From the NCBI RefSeq assembly GCF_913777625.1, contig NZ_CAJYTI010000019.1:34484-98483 (forward strand): DNA of 64,000 nucleotides, in the 5' to 3' direction. This stretch comes from an uncultured Sphingomonas sp. (GTDB lineage: Bacteria; Pseudomonadota; Alphaproteobacteria; Sphingomonadales; Sphingomonadaceae). Under the pieces are notes generated by a model. The model saw only the letters and a program-made list of their open reading frames with translations. It ran no database searches and was not told the origin of the DNA. The position numbers were made by a program, and so were the translations under genes. Below, piece after piece: positions 1 through 8,033 of the stretch. Within the stretch, counting starts at the first letter, position 1. Each line of letters begins with the position of its first letter.

Positions 1-307
1 GAATGGTGAGCGCGTCCATGTTGGTGACGGTGACGCCGTCGAGCTTGCCGGCGTTGAACTGGTTCACCGACTCGACGTAATCGTTGACCTGGGTGAAGTG
101 GATCTTGAGCCCGTATTTGTCGGCCCATTTCTTCACGATGCCGGCCTGTTCGGCATAGGGCCAGGGCATCCAGCCGGCATAGATCGACCAGCCGATGTTG
201 AACTCGGTCCGCGCCTTTGGTGCACTGCCGCTACCGCCGCACGACGCCGTCGCCAGCATCGTTGCCGCCGCCACTGCGATCCGCGCCTTCGATACCCATT
301 TTGCCAT
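1..307 (-). CDS. ABC transporter substrate-binding lipoprotein (NitT/TauT type, urea-carboxylase-associated family), partial
   Basis: Only the first 102 codons lie in the window; the gene runs off the left edge. The N-terminus is a lipoprotein-like signal sequence ending in T-A-S-C (Cys at residue 23), followed by a Gly/Ser-rich linker. The mature part has the run GWSIYAGWMPWPYAEQ and then IVKKWADKYGLKI, VNDYVESVNQF and DGVTVTNMDALTI. This pattern resembles the periplasmic binding proteins found beside urea carboxylase genes (recalled as TIGR03427). That family delivers a small nitrogen compound to an ABC importer. The start is the ATG at 305-307, preceded by a G-rich Shine-Dalgarno. The substrate is inferred only, and the rest of the transporter is outside the window. 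Confidence 0.72.
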   Translation of the reverse strand, partial: MAKWVSKARIAVAAATMLATASCGGSGSAPKARTEFNIGWSIYAGWMPWPYAEQAGIVKKWADKYGLKIHFTQVNDYVESVNQFNAGKLDGVTVTNMDALTI

Positions 308-659
308 GATCGACCCCCATCTTCGCAGCGCGAGAAAGCGCGAATTTCAGCCGTCGGACGGTCGCAACCGATATTACGTTTGCTCAATCCAGTAATACGA
401 CTTATAGGCATGTCCCATGGCATGTGTCACCTCAAATCGTGATGCTGCAATGCGTCATTCAGGCACTGGCGGGCCCCGGTTCGAGGGCTGGTCGGGGTGC
501 CTTTCTCTCTCGCTCCCCTTCCGCTTGGGGGAGGGGCTGGGGGAGGGAATGACGTGGAAGAAGCGGCGTGCCGATCCAGCCCCTCCCCCGACCCCTCCCG
601 CAAGCGGAAGCGGAGCGCAGATGGACGCCGCCGCCTTTTCACGGCGAGGCGGCTGATCC
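308..659. other. Intergenic region between divergent genes (352 nt), contains a palindromic repeat
   Basis: The stretch separates the divergent substrate-binding protein and the histidine kinase. It must hold both promoters. Around 395-425 there is a short direct repeat of GGCATGT. The right half is filled by an imperfect inverted repeat at 512-616, listed separately. I see no protein with a ribosome-binding site and no tRNA here; the overlapping short reading frames do not resemble real proteins. Confidence 0.6.
512..616. repeat. Imperfect palindromic element, copy 1 (TCCCCTnCCGC family)
   Basis: The left arm (512-547) and right arm (581-616) are reverse complements at about 32 of 36 positions. 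The 33-nt centre contains GACGTGGAAGAAGCG. The same centre occurs in reverse orientation in the element at 50355-50455, so the two are copies of one roughly 100-bp intergenic repeat. No transposase is nearby. It lies 44 nt before the histidine kinase start and could form a large hairpin in that leader. Confidence 0.8.
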
Positions 660-2222
660 ATGACCATGGCGCGCATCCTCGGAACGATCTGCCTGGGGCT
701 CGCGCTCGCCGTTGCCGCGACCTTTGGCCGGCTGTTCCTGAAGGCGCGTGAGGGGCGCCGCGCCGCCGATGCCGCGAATCGCGCACAGACCGAGCGGCTC
801 TGCGCCGAGATCGCCGCGCACCGCGAAACCGAGGCGGCGCTGGAGCGCGCAAGGGATGCCGCCGAAGCGGCCAACGCCGCCAAGACGCGCTATCTCGTCG
901 CGGTCAGCCACGAGATCCGCTCGCCGCTCAACGCCATCTATGGCTATGCGCAGCTGCTGGAGCGCGGGGACTCGATCCCGCCTGCCGAGGCCGGCGGGGT
1001 GATCCGCCGCTCGGCCGAGCATCTCACCAACCTCGTCGAGGGCCTGCTCGATATCTCGCGCGTCGAAAGCGGCGTGCTGCAGGTTCGCCAGGAGCTGGTC
1101 CGGCTGCCCGCGCTGCTGGAGCAGGTGGTGGAGATGTTCCGCGTCCAGGCCGCGGCCAAGGGACTGTCGCTCGACTATGTCGTCGACGGCCGGCTCCCCG
1201 CCTATGTCCGCACCGACGAGAAGCGGCTGCGCCAGATCCTGATCAACCTGCTGTCCAACGCGATCAAATATACCGATGCCGGCGGCGCGACGCTCACCGT
1301 GCGCTACCGCAGCCAGAGCGCCGCGATCGAGGTGCGCGATACCGGCCGCGGCATCCCGCCCGAGGATCTGGAGCGCATCTTCGAACCGTTCGAGCGGGGC
1401 CGCGCGCCCGATACGGTGATGCAGCCGGGCATCGGGCTGGGGCTCGCCATCACCCGCGTGCTGGCCCGTATTCTGGGCGGCGACATCACCGTGACCAGCG
1501 AGGTGGGCAAGGGCAGCGCCTTCCTGCTGCGGCTGATGTTGCCGGAGCCGATCGAGGCCCCGGCGGGTGCTGCCGCCTATCGCCGCGTCATCGGCTATGA
1601 GGGGCCGCGCAAGACGATTCTCGTCATTGACGACAGCCCGGCACAGACCACGGTAGTCAACCACCTGCTCCGGCCGCTGGGCTTCGCGGTGTTCGAGGCG
1701 GGCGGCGGCGCGGCGGGGCTGGCGCTCGCCGATCACTGTGCGCCCGATCTGGTGCTGCTCGACATCCAGATGCCCGGATGCAGCGGCTGGGACATTGCCG
1801 ACGCGCTGCGTGCGCGCTTCGGCGCGGGGCTGCGGATCGTGATGGTCTCGGCCAACGCGCATGAATTCCACGCCGGGCGCGACGGCCGCCGGACGCACGA
1901 CGCGTTCCTCACCAAGCCGGTGGACCTGGACGCATTGCTCGACATGATCGCCCGGCAGCTGCGGCTCGACTGGATCGTGGAAGCGGCGGAAGCGGCCCCG
2001 GCCGCCGCGCCGCTGCCGGTCGCCCTGCCCGAAGGCGCGAAGCCCTATCTCGACGAGCTTCGCCGCTTTATGAAGCTCGGGCATGTTCGTGGAATCGAAA
2101 CCACCCTGGTGACCCTGGAGAGGAACGTACCCGAAAGCGCCGAGCTCGTCGCGCGGCTGCGGCCGCAGCTGGCGGCGTTCGACCTGCGCGGGCTGGCAAG
2201 GACGCTCGACGATGTCGGCTGA
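660..2222 (+). CDS. Hybrid sensor histidine kinase with C-terminal receiver domain
   Basis: 520 residues. One transmembrane helix (about 6-27) and a short coiled linker lead to a HisKA domain with the phospho-acceptor His84 in SHEIRSPLNAIYGY. The HATPase domain follows: N box around 193-205 (ILINLLSNAIKY), DTGRGIP at 227-233 and GIGLGLAI at 257-264. The receiver domain (320-430) has the acid pair Asp324/325, phospho-acceptor Asp368 and the KPVD lysine loop. About 80 C-terminal residues are unassigned. There is no periplasmic sensor domain, so the signal is probably cytoplasmic, in the membrane or from a partner. It overlaps the next gene by 11 nt, so both are co-translated, and the response regulator is its likely partner. 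Confidence 0.93.
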   Translation: MTMARILGTICLGLALAVAATFGRLFLKAREGRRAADAANRAQTERLCAEIAAHRETEAALERARDAAEAANAAKTRYLVAVSHEIRSPLNAIYGYAQLLERGDSIPPAEAGGVIRRSAEHLTNLVEGLLDISRVESGVLQVRQELVRLPALLEQVVEMFRVQAAAKGLSLDYVVDGRLPAYVRTDEKRLRQILINLLSNAIKYTDAGGATLTVRYRSQSAAIEVRDTGRGIPPEDLERIFEPFERGRAPDTVMQPGIGLGLAITRVLARILGGDITVTSEVGKGSAFLLRLMLPEPIEAPAGAAAYRRVIGYEGPRKTILVIDDSPAQTTVVNHLLRPLGFAVFEAGGGAAGLALADHCAPDLVLLDIQMPGCSGWDIADALRARFGAGLRIVMVSANAHEFHAGRDGRRTHDAFLTKPVDLDALLDMIARQLRLDWIVEAAEAAPAAAPLPVALPEGAKPYLDELRRFMKLGHVRGIETTLVTLERNVPESAELVARLRPQLAAFDLRGLARTLDDVG

Positions 2223-3126
2223 CCCGGGCGCCACGATCCTGGTGGTGGACGACACCCCCGAATCGCTCCGCTTCCTCACCGCTACGCTGGAGCAGGCGGG
2301 GATGACCGTGCTGATCGCGGTCGACGGGCTCGCCGCCCTCGAGCTGCTGGAGCATGGCACGCCGGACCTGATCCTGATGGACGCGGTGATGCCGGGGCTC
2401 GACGGGTTCAGCACCACGCGGCGGATCAAGGGAGACGGCCGTTTCCGCCATGTGCCGGTGATCTTCATGACCGGGCTTACCGAAAGCGAGCATGTCGTGC
2501 GCGGGCTCGATGCCGGCGCGGTCGATTATGTCCACAAGCCGATCGTCGTCGACGAATTGCTCGCGCGCGTTTCGGTGCATCTCGCCAATGCGCGAATCGC
2601 GCAGAGCAGCCAGATCGCGCTCGACACCGCCGGGCGCCCCTCCTTCGCGGTGGACGAGGGCGGGCGCACGCGCTGGCTGACCCCGCTCGCCGCCGACGTG
2701 ATCGAGCGGCTGTTCCCGGCCTGGTCGCCCCGCGCGCTGGACCTGCCCGAGGAACTGGCCGCGATCGTGCGGCGGCTGCAGGATCCGGCGGTGCCGCCGG
2801 GCGCGCACGCCGGCCTGCAGATCGGCGACAGCGCGCTCCAGTGCAGCTTCCTGCGCCAGACCAGCGCGAACGAATGGCTGTTCCGGCTGACCGAGAAGCG
2901 CGAGGGCGACGCCGAGCGCATCCTTGCCGAGCGCCACGGCCTCACCTCGCGCGAGGCCGAGGTGCTGGTGTGGCTCAGCCGCGGCAAGCAGAATCGCGAG
3001 ATCAGCGAGATCCTCGAGATCAGCCCGCGCACCGTAAACAAGCATCTCGAACAGATTTTCCAGAAGATGGGCGTCGAGAACCGCGCCTCGGCCACCGCGA
3101 TCGCCGTGGCGACGCTGGCGGGATGA
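2212..3126 (+). CDS. Response regulator, REC and LuxR-type DNA-binding domains
   Basis: 304 residues. The receiver domain spans about 8-125, with Asp13/14, phospho-acceptor Asp57 in LMDAVMPG, a conserved Thr at MTGL and the switch lysine in HKPI. Residues about 130-235 form a middle region that looks PAS-like (SFAVDEGGRTRWLTP and later LFRLTEKREGD), but I cannot assign it firmly. The C-terminus is a LuxR/FixJ helix-turn-helix: LTSREAEVLVWLSRGKQNREI, then SPRTVNKHLEQIFQKMGV. It is likely phosphorylated by the kinase encoded just upstream (11-nt overlap) and it overlaps the following TPR-sulfotransferase by 4 nt (ATGA). Confidence 0.93.
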   Translation: MSADPGATILVVDDTPESLRFLTATLEQAGMTVLIAVDGLAALELLEHGTPDLILMDAVMPGLDGFSTTRRIKGDGRFRHVPVIFMTGLTESEHVVRGLDAGAVDYVHKPIVVDELLARVSVHLANARIAQSSQIALDTAGRPSFAVDEGGRTRWLTPLAADVIERLFPAWSPRALDLPEELAAIVRRLQDPAVPPGAHAGLQIGDSALQCSFLRQTSANEWLFRLTEKREGDAERILAERHGLTSREAEVLVWLSRGKQNREISEILEISPRTVNKHLEQIFQKMGVENRASATAIAVATLAG

Positions 3127-4670
3127 GCGCGGCGGCGGCGCGGGCGGCGCTGGAGCGGGGCGATCTCGATACGGCGGCGCGGTTCGCATCGGCTGTGCTT
3201 CCGTCGGCCGAGGGCGCTTTCCTGTTGGGCGTGATCGCGGCGGAGCAGGGGCGTATCGGCGAGGCGCTTCGGCAGATCGAGGCAGCGGTGGCGGAAGACC
3301 CGCGCGGCGAATATCGTGCGCAGCTCGCGCGGCTCTACACGCTGGTGCGGCGCGACGCGGACGCGGTGGCGCAGCTGGCCGCCGCCGAAGCCGACTTGCC
3401 CGCCGATGCGCTGTCGCGCGACACGATCGGCTGCGTCTATGCCCGGCTCGGCGACCATCAGGCGGCGCTCCCGCACTTTGATGCGGCGGTGGCGCTGGCA
3501 CCGGACAACGATGCCTTTCTCTACAATCAGGCGGCGACGCTGAGCTTTCTGGGCCAGACGGACGCAGCCGAGGCGGCGCTGGAGACGCTGCTCGCGCGCA
3601 GCCCCGACGATGCCCGGGCGCACCATCTGCTGGCGGGATTGCGCAAGCAGAGCGCGGGCGACAACCATGTCGAGCGGCTCCGCGCGGCCAAGGCGCGGGC
3701 GCGGGGGCCCGATCGGCTGCTCACCGGCTATGCGTTGGCGAAGGAGCTGGAAGATATCGGCGAGGGCGACGCGGCGCTGGCCTGCCTGATCGAGGTCAAT
3801 GCCGCGCACCGCGCGACGCTCGGCTATGACCCGGCGCGCGATGTGGCGATCGTCGATGCGATGGGGGCAAGCTGGCCCGCCTTCGCCGCCGCGCCGGTGA
3901 CGGATGCGCCCGTTGCGGCACCGATCCTGATCCTCGGCATGCCGCGCACCGGCACGACGCTGGTCGATCGCATCCTTGCCGCGCATCCGGCGGTGGAGAG
4001 CGTCGGCGAGCTGCAGGCGCTGCCGCTGGCGGTGAAGGCCGCCTCGGGTACGCGCAGCCGCACGGTGCTCGATCCCGAGACGCTGCACGCCGCCGCGCGT
4101 GCTGATCTGGGAGCGATCGGCCGCGACTATCTGGCGCGCGCGGCCCCGCACCGGCGGATGCCGGAGCGGCGCTTCGTCGACAAATTCCCCGGCAATTTCC
4201 ATTATGCCGGCATCGCCGCGCGCGCGCTGCCCAATGCCGCGATCGTCTGCCTGCGGCGCAACCCGATGGACACGGTGCTCGCCAATTTCCGCAACCTGTT
4301 CGCGATCAGCTCGCGCTATTACGACTATAGCTACGACCTGCTCGACATCGCCGCCTATGTCGCGGGCTTCGAACGGCTGATGGCGCTGTGGCGTACCGCG
4401 CTGCCCGGCCGCATCCTCGAGCTGCGCTACGAGGATATCGTCGCCGATCAGGAAGGCGCGACGCGGCGGCTGCTCGGCCATTGCGGGCTGGACTGGTCGG
4501 ACCGCTGCCTGGAATTCCACGCGCAGGGCGGGGCCGTCTCCACCCCCAGCGCCGCGCAGGTCCGCCGCCCGATCTACCGCGACTCGGTGGCGCGCTGGCG
4601 GCGTCACGAAGCGGTGCTGGCGCCGGTCGCCGTCTATTTCGCCGAGCGCGGCATCGCCATCGACCAATAG
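3123..4670 (+). CDS. TPR-repeat sulfotransferase family protein
   Basis: 515 residues. The N-terminal half (about 1-230) is alanine-rich helical repeats with TPR features, for example the DHQAALPHFDAAVALAPDN unit. The C-terminal half is a sulfotransferase-type domain. It has the PAPS phosphate loop GMPRTGTTLVDRIL beginning near residue 272, and the second 3'-phosphate motif in CLRRNPMDTVLANF. It then has the FAISSRYYDYSYDL segment and a C-terminal RRPIYRDSVARWRRHEAVLAP typical of the bacterial TPR-sulfotransferase group. Its predicted activity is sulfate transfer from PAPS to an unknown acceptor. ATG 3123 overlaps the stop of the response regulator, so it belongs to the signalling operon. A start upstream of 3123 would invade the regulator gene and is not needed. 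Confidence 0.9.
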   Translation: MSAAAARAALERGDLDTAARFASAVLPSAEGAFLLGVIAAEQGRIGEALRQIEAAVAEDPRGEYRAQLARLYTLVRRDADAVAQLAAAEADLPADALSRDTIGCVYARLGDHQAALPHFDAAVALAPDNDAFLYNQAATLSFLGQTDAAEAALETLLARSPDDARAHHLLAGLRKQSAGDNHVERLRAAKARARGPDRLLTGYALAKELEDIGEGDAALACLIEVNAAHRATLGYDPARDVAIVDAMGASWPAFAAAPVTDAPVAAPILILGMPRTGTTLVDRILAAHPAVESVGELQALPLAVKAASGTRSRTVLDPETLHAAARADLGAIGRDYLARAAPHRRMPERRFVDKFPGNFHYAGIAARALPNAAIVCLRRNPMDTVLANFRNLFAISSRYYDYSYDLLDIAAYVAGFERLMALWRTALPGRILELRYEDIVADQEGATRRLLGHCGLDWSDRCLEFHAQGGAVSTPSAAQVRRPIYRDSVARWRRHEAVLAPVAVYFAERGIAIDQ

Positions 4671-4727
4671 ATTCCTACGTCAAACGGCGCATGGCGTGGT
4701 GCGGTGCACCCCGGCAGCATCGCCGTT

Positions 4728-5102
4728 ATGCTGCGCCTTTCCTGCCTTGCCCTGCTTGCTGCGCTGATGGCGGCCCCCGCCGCACAGGCCGGCACGCTGC
4801 CCACCGCCAAGCTCGTCCGCTGCGGCGAGGGCGACTGCCTGCTGCTCCGCGGTGGGCGCAGCTCCGCAGGGGCGATCGTCACGGTCAATGGCAGGGCGGT
4901 GGCGGTGGAGGGCGGGCGCGGCTGGAAGCTGCGGGTGCCGGTGGCGACGGTGCGCGACTGGGCCTCCCCCTACGCCCGGTCGCTTGCGGTCGCCGTGGTC
5001 GATGCGGACGGGCAGGTGGAGCAGCGCGAAACCGTGCGCCTGCCGGTCGGGCTCCTGGGCCACAACACCGAGCTCGCCGCGCTGGTAGTACGCGCACGCT
5101 GA
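4728..5102 (+). CDS. Small secreted protein of unknown function
   Basis: 124 residues from ATG 4728; an in-frame GTG at 4704 would add 8 residues. ATG 4728 gives a clean Sec signal peptide (MLRLSCLALLAALM, cleavage near AQA). The mature part is about 100 residues, has a Cys pair (VRCGEGDCLLL) and looks beta-rich, with alternating hydrophobic and polar residues ending in AALVVRAR. I do not recognise the family. Neither start has a strong ribosome-binding site. It stands alone between the sulfotransferase and urcA genes. Confidence 0.7.
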   Translation: MLRLSCLALLAALMAAPAAQAGTLPTAKLVRCGEGDCLLLRGGRSSAGAIVTVNGRAVAVEGGRGWKLRVPVATVRDWASPYARSLAVAVVDADGQVEQRETVRLPVGLLGHNTELAALVVRAR

Positions 5103-5205
5103 TTCGTAATAAGGGTGGAGTCGATCTACTGGGTGTGAAGAAACGTTCAACAAGTAATAAAGTCTGCTGCGCTGCAAAACTTGGCGGGAAGTGGTTCCTG
5201 ACAAG

Positions 5206-5234
5206 TTGATCGGTGTCGGTGCTGCTTTTATACT
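5206..5234 (+). promoter_or_regulatory. Predicted sigma-70 promoter of the UrcA-family gene
   Basis: TTGATC at 5206-5211 and TATACT at 5229-5234 are separated by exactly 17 nt, close to the housekeeping consensus. Transcription would begin near 5241 and leave a 5' leader of about 70 nt before the ATG at 5310. Confidence 0.6.
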
Positions 5235-5309
5235 TGCTGTTGCGTTCTCCCGCGACTAGAGGCGCCGCAACCGCTCGGTTGAGGCGGCACTTGGTTGCAG
5301 GAGATTCCC

Positions 5310-5642
5310 ATGAAGATGCTCGTCGCGGCCGCTGCCGCGCTCTCGATCAGCACCGCCGCCTTCGCCGGCACCACCGATACCGGCTTCGGCAAGCCCTCGG
5401 CGACGCTGTCGCTCGCCGGCCTCGACCTGGCGACGGCGGACGGCCAGCAGCGCCTGGCGACCCGCGTCGATCAGGCGGCCCGCGCGGTGTGCGGCGAAAG
5501 CCTCGCCACCATCCATCCGGACCTCGAAGCCCGCGCCCGCGCCTGCCGCGCCGACGTGGCCGAGCAGGTTCGCGCGCAGATCGAAGCCCGCGTCGCCCAG
5601 ATGAACCGCGGCAAGGGCGTGCAGGTCGCGTCGCTGCGCTGA
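5310..5642 (+). CDS. UrcA family protein, secreted
   Basis: 110 residues with a signal peptide cleaved after about residue 19 (STAAFA/GTTDT). The mature protein has the UrcA pattern: LDLATADGQQRLATRVDQAARAVCGE, then a second Cys in RARACRADVAEQ and an amphipathic C-terminus. The two cysteines probably form a disulfide. UrcA proteins are small periplasmic proteins common in sphingomonads and caulobacters, with no established biochemical role. The start is ATG 5310, with GCAGGAG seven bases upstream; the longer frame from 5295 lacks a ribosome-binding site. A sigma-70 promoter is predicted at 5206-5234. Confidence 0.88.
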   Translation: MKMLVAAAAALSISTAAFAGTTDTGFGKPSATLSLAGLDLATADGQQRLATRVDQAARAVCGESLATIHPDLEARARACRADVAEQVRAQIEARVAQMNRGKGVQVASLR

Positions 5643-5824
5643 TCCTCGCCCTCGGGCGGTACTCGCGGCCGTGCGGACCCCGATCGGGTGTGCGCCGCCG
5701 TGTCGTTTTGGCGCGCTACGTCATTCGGACACCTGCGCGGACGAGGGCGGGCGCATAGGCTTTCGGGCAAGCCAGGGTGGTGCCGCAGGGGCGCCACGAA
5801 CGCAACGCTCGGGACCAAGCGCGC

Positions 5825-6709
5825 ATGACCAAGGGCCTCGTCAACCTGATACCGCCGGCCTGCGTGGCCGCGATCGTCTGCTTCTGGGCGTTCGCGCCCA
5901 GGGCGGTGCTCGATTATGGCTGGACGCTGGTGATCACCTCGTCGCTGATCACCCTGTTCGTCCAGGGGCTGGAGTTCCTGTTCGAGCGCCATAGCGGCTG
6001 GCGGATGAACTGGCGCGAATTCTGGACCGACCTGTTCTATGTCGTGCTCGGTGCCACCGCGATCTCCTGGGTCTCGGAGGCGCTGGCCGAGGCGCCGCTG
6101 CTCGCGCTGAAGCACAAGCTGGGCATCGCGACGCCCTGGGCGATGCACTGGCCGTTCCTGGCGCAGGTGGCGCTGGTCATCTTCCTGATCGAGTTCGGCC
6201 AATATTGGATGCACCGGCTGATGCACAATGTGACGCCGTTCTGGCTCACCCATGCGCCGCACCACCACATCACCCAGCTGAATGCCGCCAAGGGCTATGT
6301 CGGCAACCCGATCGAGCTGTTCCTGATCAGCCTCAGCGTCGTCGCGCTGTTCGACTTGCCGCTGCCGGCGATCTTCTGCGCGGTGAACGTGCTGGGCGTC
6401 GTCTCCACCTTCGCCCACGCCAATGTTCGCTCCGATCCGCCGATCTGGTACAGCTTCGTGTTCACCACGATCCGCCACCACAGCCTGCACCATTCGGTGC
6501 CCTATGAGGATACGCGCTGCAATTACGGCAACTCGCTGATCCTGCTCGATCGCATCTTCGGCACCTACAAGGAGGGCGAGGCATCGGTGGTCGGCCAGGA
6601 CGAGCGCCGCCGCCTGTCGATCCGCGAGCAATGGCTGTTCCCGTTCCAGCCGATCCTCGCCCGGCTGAAGCAGCGCCCGGCCCCCACCGCCGACGTCGCG
6701 GCGGGCTGA
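5825..6709 (+). CDS. Sterol desaturase / fatty acid hydroxylase superfamily membrane protein
   Basis: 294 residues with about four to five membrane segments. The di-iron histidine clusters of the superfamily are present in order: HRLMH, HAPHHH (in LTHAPHHHITQLN) and HSLHH (in TIRHHSLHHSVPYED), with an extra FAHANV histidine between them. The fold binds two irons at the cytoplasmic face and hydroxylates or desaturates lipid substrates. The exact lipid here (sterol, fatty acid, carotenoid or sphingolipid) cannot be told; sphingolipid modification would fit a sphingomonad but is only inference. ATG 5825 is the likely start, after an upstream in-frame ATG at 5777 without a good leader. Confidence 0.88.
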   Translation: MTKGLVNLIPPACVAAIVCFWAFAPRAVLDYGWTLVITSSLITLFVQGLEFLFERHSGWRMNWREFWTDLFYVVLGATAISWVSEALAEAPLLALKHKLGIATPWAMHWPFLAQVALVIFLIEFGQYWMHRLMHNVTPFWLTHAPHHHITQLNAAKGYVGNPIELFLISLSVVALFDLPLPAIFCAVNVLGVVSTFAHANVRSDPPIWYSFVFTTIRHHSLHHSVPYEDTRCNYGNSLILLDRIFGTYKEGEASVVGQDERRRLSIREQWLFPFQPILARLKQRPAPTADVAAG

Positions 6710-6714
6710 GCGCG

Positions 6715-7650
6715 ATGGTCTGGATGCCGATGCTGGCCGCATTTCTCGCCGCCGCGCCCATGCCCGCCGACGCGCAGCCGCGCGAGGAGCAGGTGCTCAC
6801 CGTCCCCGGCTTCGCCGACTTTCTTGCGGTTGACGGCGACAGCGTATGGGCGACCAACAAGGGCAGGGTCGAGCGCTGGTCGCGCGCCGGCAAGCTCGCC
6901 GAAGTGGCGATGGGGCATCCCTGCGGCGCGATGGCGATCGCGGAGGGCGCCTTGTGGGTCGCCGATTGCAAGGAGGGCACGCTCAACCGCATCGACCTGA
7001 AGACGGCCAGGCTGGTGGCGTCGATCCCCACCGGCATCGCCAATCCGCTCGGCGAGCTCAACGTCGTCGCCGGCGCCGGATCGATCTGGGTGGCGAGCGA
7101 CAATGCCGGCAGGATCGCCCGCGTCGACCCCGCCGACAACCGCGTCGTCGCCACGGTCGCGGTCGATCCGGGGACGCATTACCTTGCCTTCGGGCTCGGC
7201 GCCTTGTGGGCGGTGAGCAGCGGCAAGCAATCGCTCCAGCGGATCGATCCCACCACCAATGCGGTGACGGGCCGCACCACGCTCGGCAAGCAGCCCGGCT
7301 TCCTTGCCGCCGGCGAAGGCGCGGTGTGGGTGCAGGAGCAGGGCGACGGCACGCTGGCGCGGATCGATCCGGCCAGCGTGCAGGTCACCGGCCGGGTGAA
7401 GGTGGGCACCGACCTGCTCTACGGCGACATCGATACCGGCGGCGGCTTGGTGTGGCTGCGCACCACCGCCGACCAGAATTTCGTGATGGTCGATCCGACG
7501 TCGCTCGCCATTACGGGGCGGCTGGGCAAGGCCAGCGGCAGCGGCGCGCTGCGCTATGCCGGCGGCGGCCTATGGACCAGCGCGCACGACGTCCACACCC
7601 TGTCCTGGTGGAGCCTCGCGCCCGCATCGCCGGTCAGCGTAACAAATTGA
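6715..7650 (+). CDS. Secreted beta-propeller protein (Vgb/YncE-like repeats)
   Basis: 311 residues with a Sec signal peptide (MPMLAAFLAAAPMPADA). The body is a series of about 40-45 residue blades with the repeated pattern 'W-V/A-x-x-x-x-G-x-(I/L)-x-R-(I/V)-D-P', such as GSIWVASDNAGRIARVDPAD and GALWAVSSGKQSLQRIDPTT. This is typical of NHL/YVTN or virginiamycin-B-lyase-like propellers, here about six or seven blades. No catalytic residues for a lyase can be claimed. It starts 5 nt after the hydroxylase stop, so the two are probably co-transcribed. The role is likely periplasmic binding, with partner unknown. Confidence 0.85.
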   Translation: MVWMPMLAAFLAAAPMPADAQPREEQVLTVPGFADFLAVDGDSVWATNKGRVERWSRAGKLAEVAMGHPCGAMAIAEGALWVADCKEGTLNRIDLKTARLVASIPTGIANPLGELNVVAGAGSIWVASDNAGRIARVDPADNRVVATVAVDPGTHYLAFGLGALWAVSSGKQSLQRIDPTTNAVTGRTTLGKQPGFLAAGEGAVWVQEQGDGTLARIDPASVQVTGRVKVGTDLLYGDIDTGGGLVWLRTTADQNFVMVDPTSLAITGRLGKASGSGALRYAGGGLWTSAHDVHTLSWWSLAPASPVSVTN

Positions 7651-7659
7651 CGCTTCCTG

Positions 7660-7866
7660 TCCTCCCCCGCCAAGGCAGGGCAATCGCATTTGGCCAAAAT
7701 ACGTCGTCATCCCCGCGAAGGCGGGGATTCATTGGCGCTGACGCCGAGATTCTTTCCCCCGGCGCTCAGGGCAATGGATTCCCGCCTTCGCGGGAATGAC
7801 GATCGCTTTTCGAAACCCGCCGGCCCCTGGCTTCATATGCGATCCCCCTGCCCAGGCGGGGGAGGA
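7660..7866. repeat. Nested inverted repeat (GTCATCCC family inside TCCTCCCC arms)
   Basis: The inner arms are 7705-7734 and 7772-7801, matching as reverse complements at 27 of 30 positions and beginning CGTCAT. The outer arms are 7660-7682 and 7843-7866 (TCCTCCCCCGCC against GGCGGGGGAGGA). The left half resembles the sequence at 39650-39719. Most of the 383-nt gap between the propeller gene and the next receptor (7651-8033) is this element. The rest is the receptor leader, and no gene is seen in it. Confidence 0.8.
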
Positions 7867-8033
7867 TTTCTCGTACTGCCGATCGATTTCCGTTCGCGTC
7901 CCGGCGCGGGATTGCTGCGATGCGGTACGTCAAACGCCCCATGGCGGGCCGCCCGATTTCCCCAAACTCTACAGGCACAAACACGCCCCGACAGCAGGGC
8001 GACCGGGGTTTCAACAACGAAAAGGGGGCAAGG

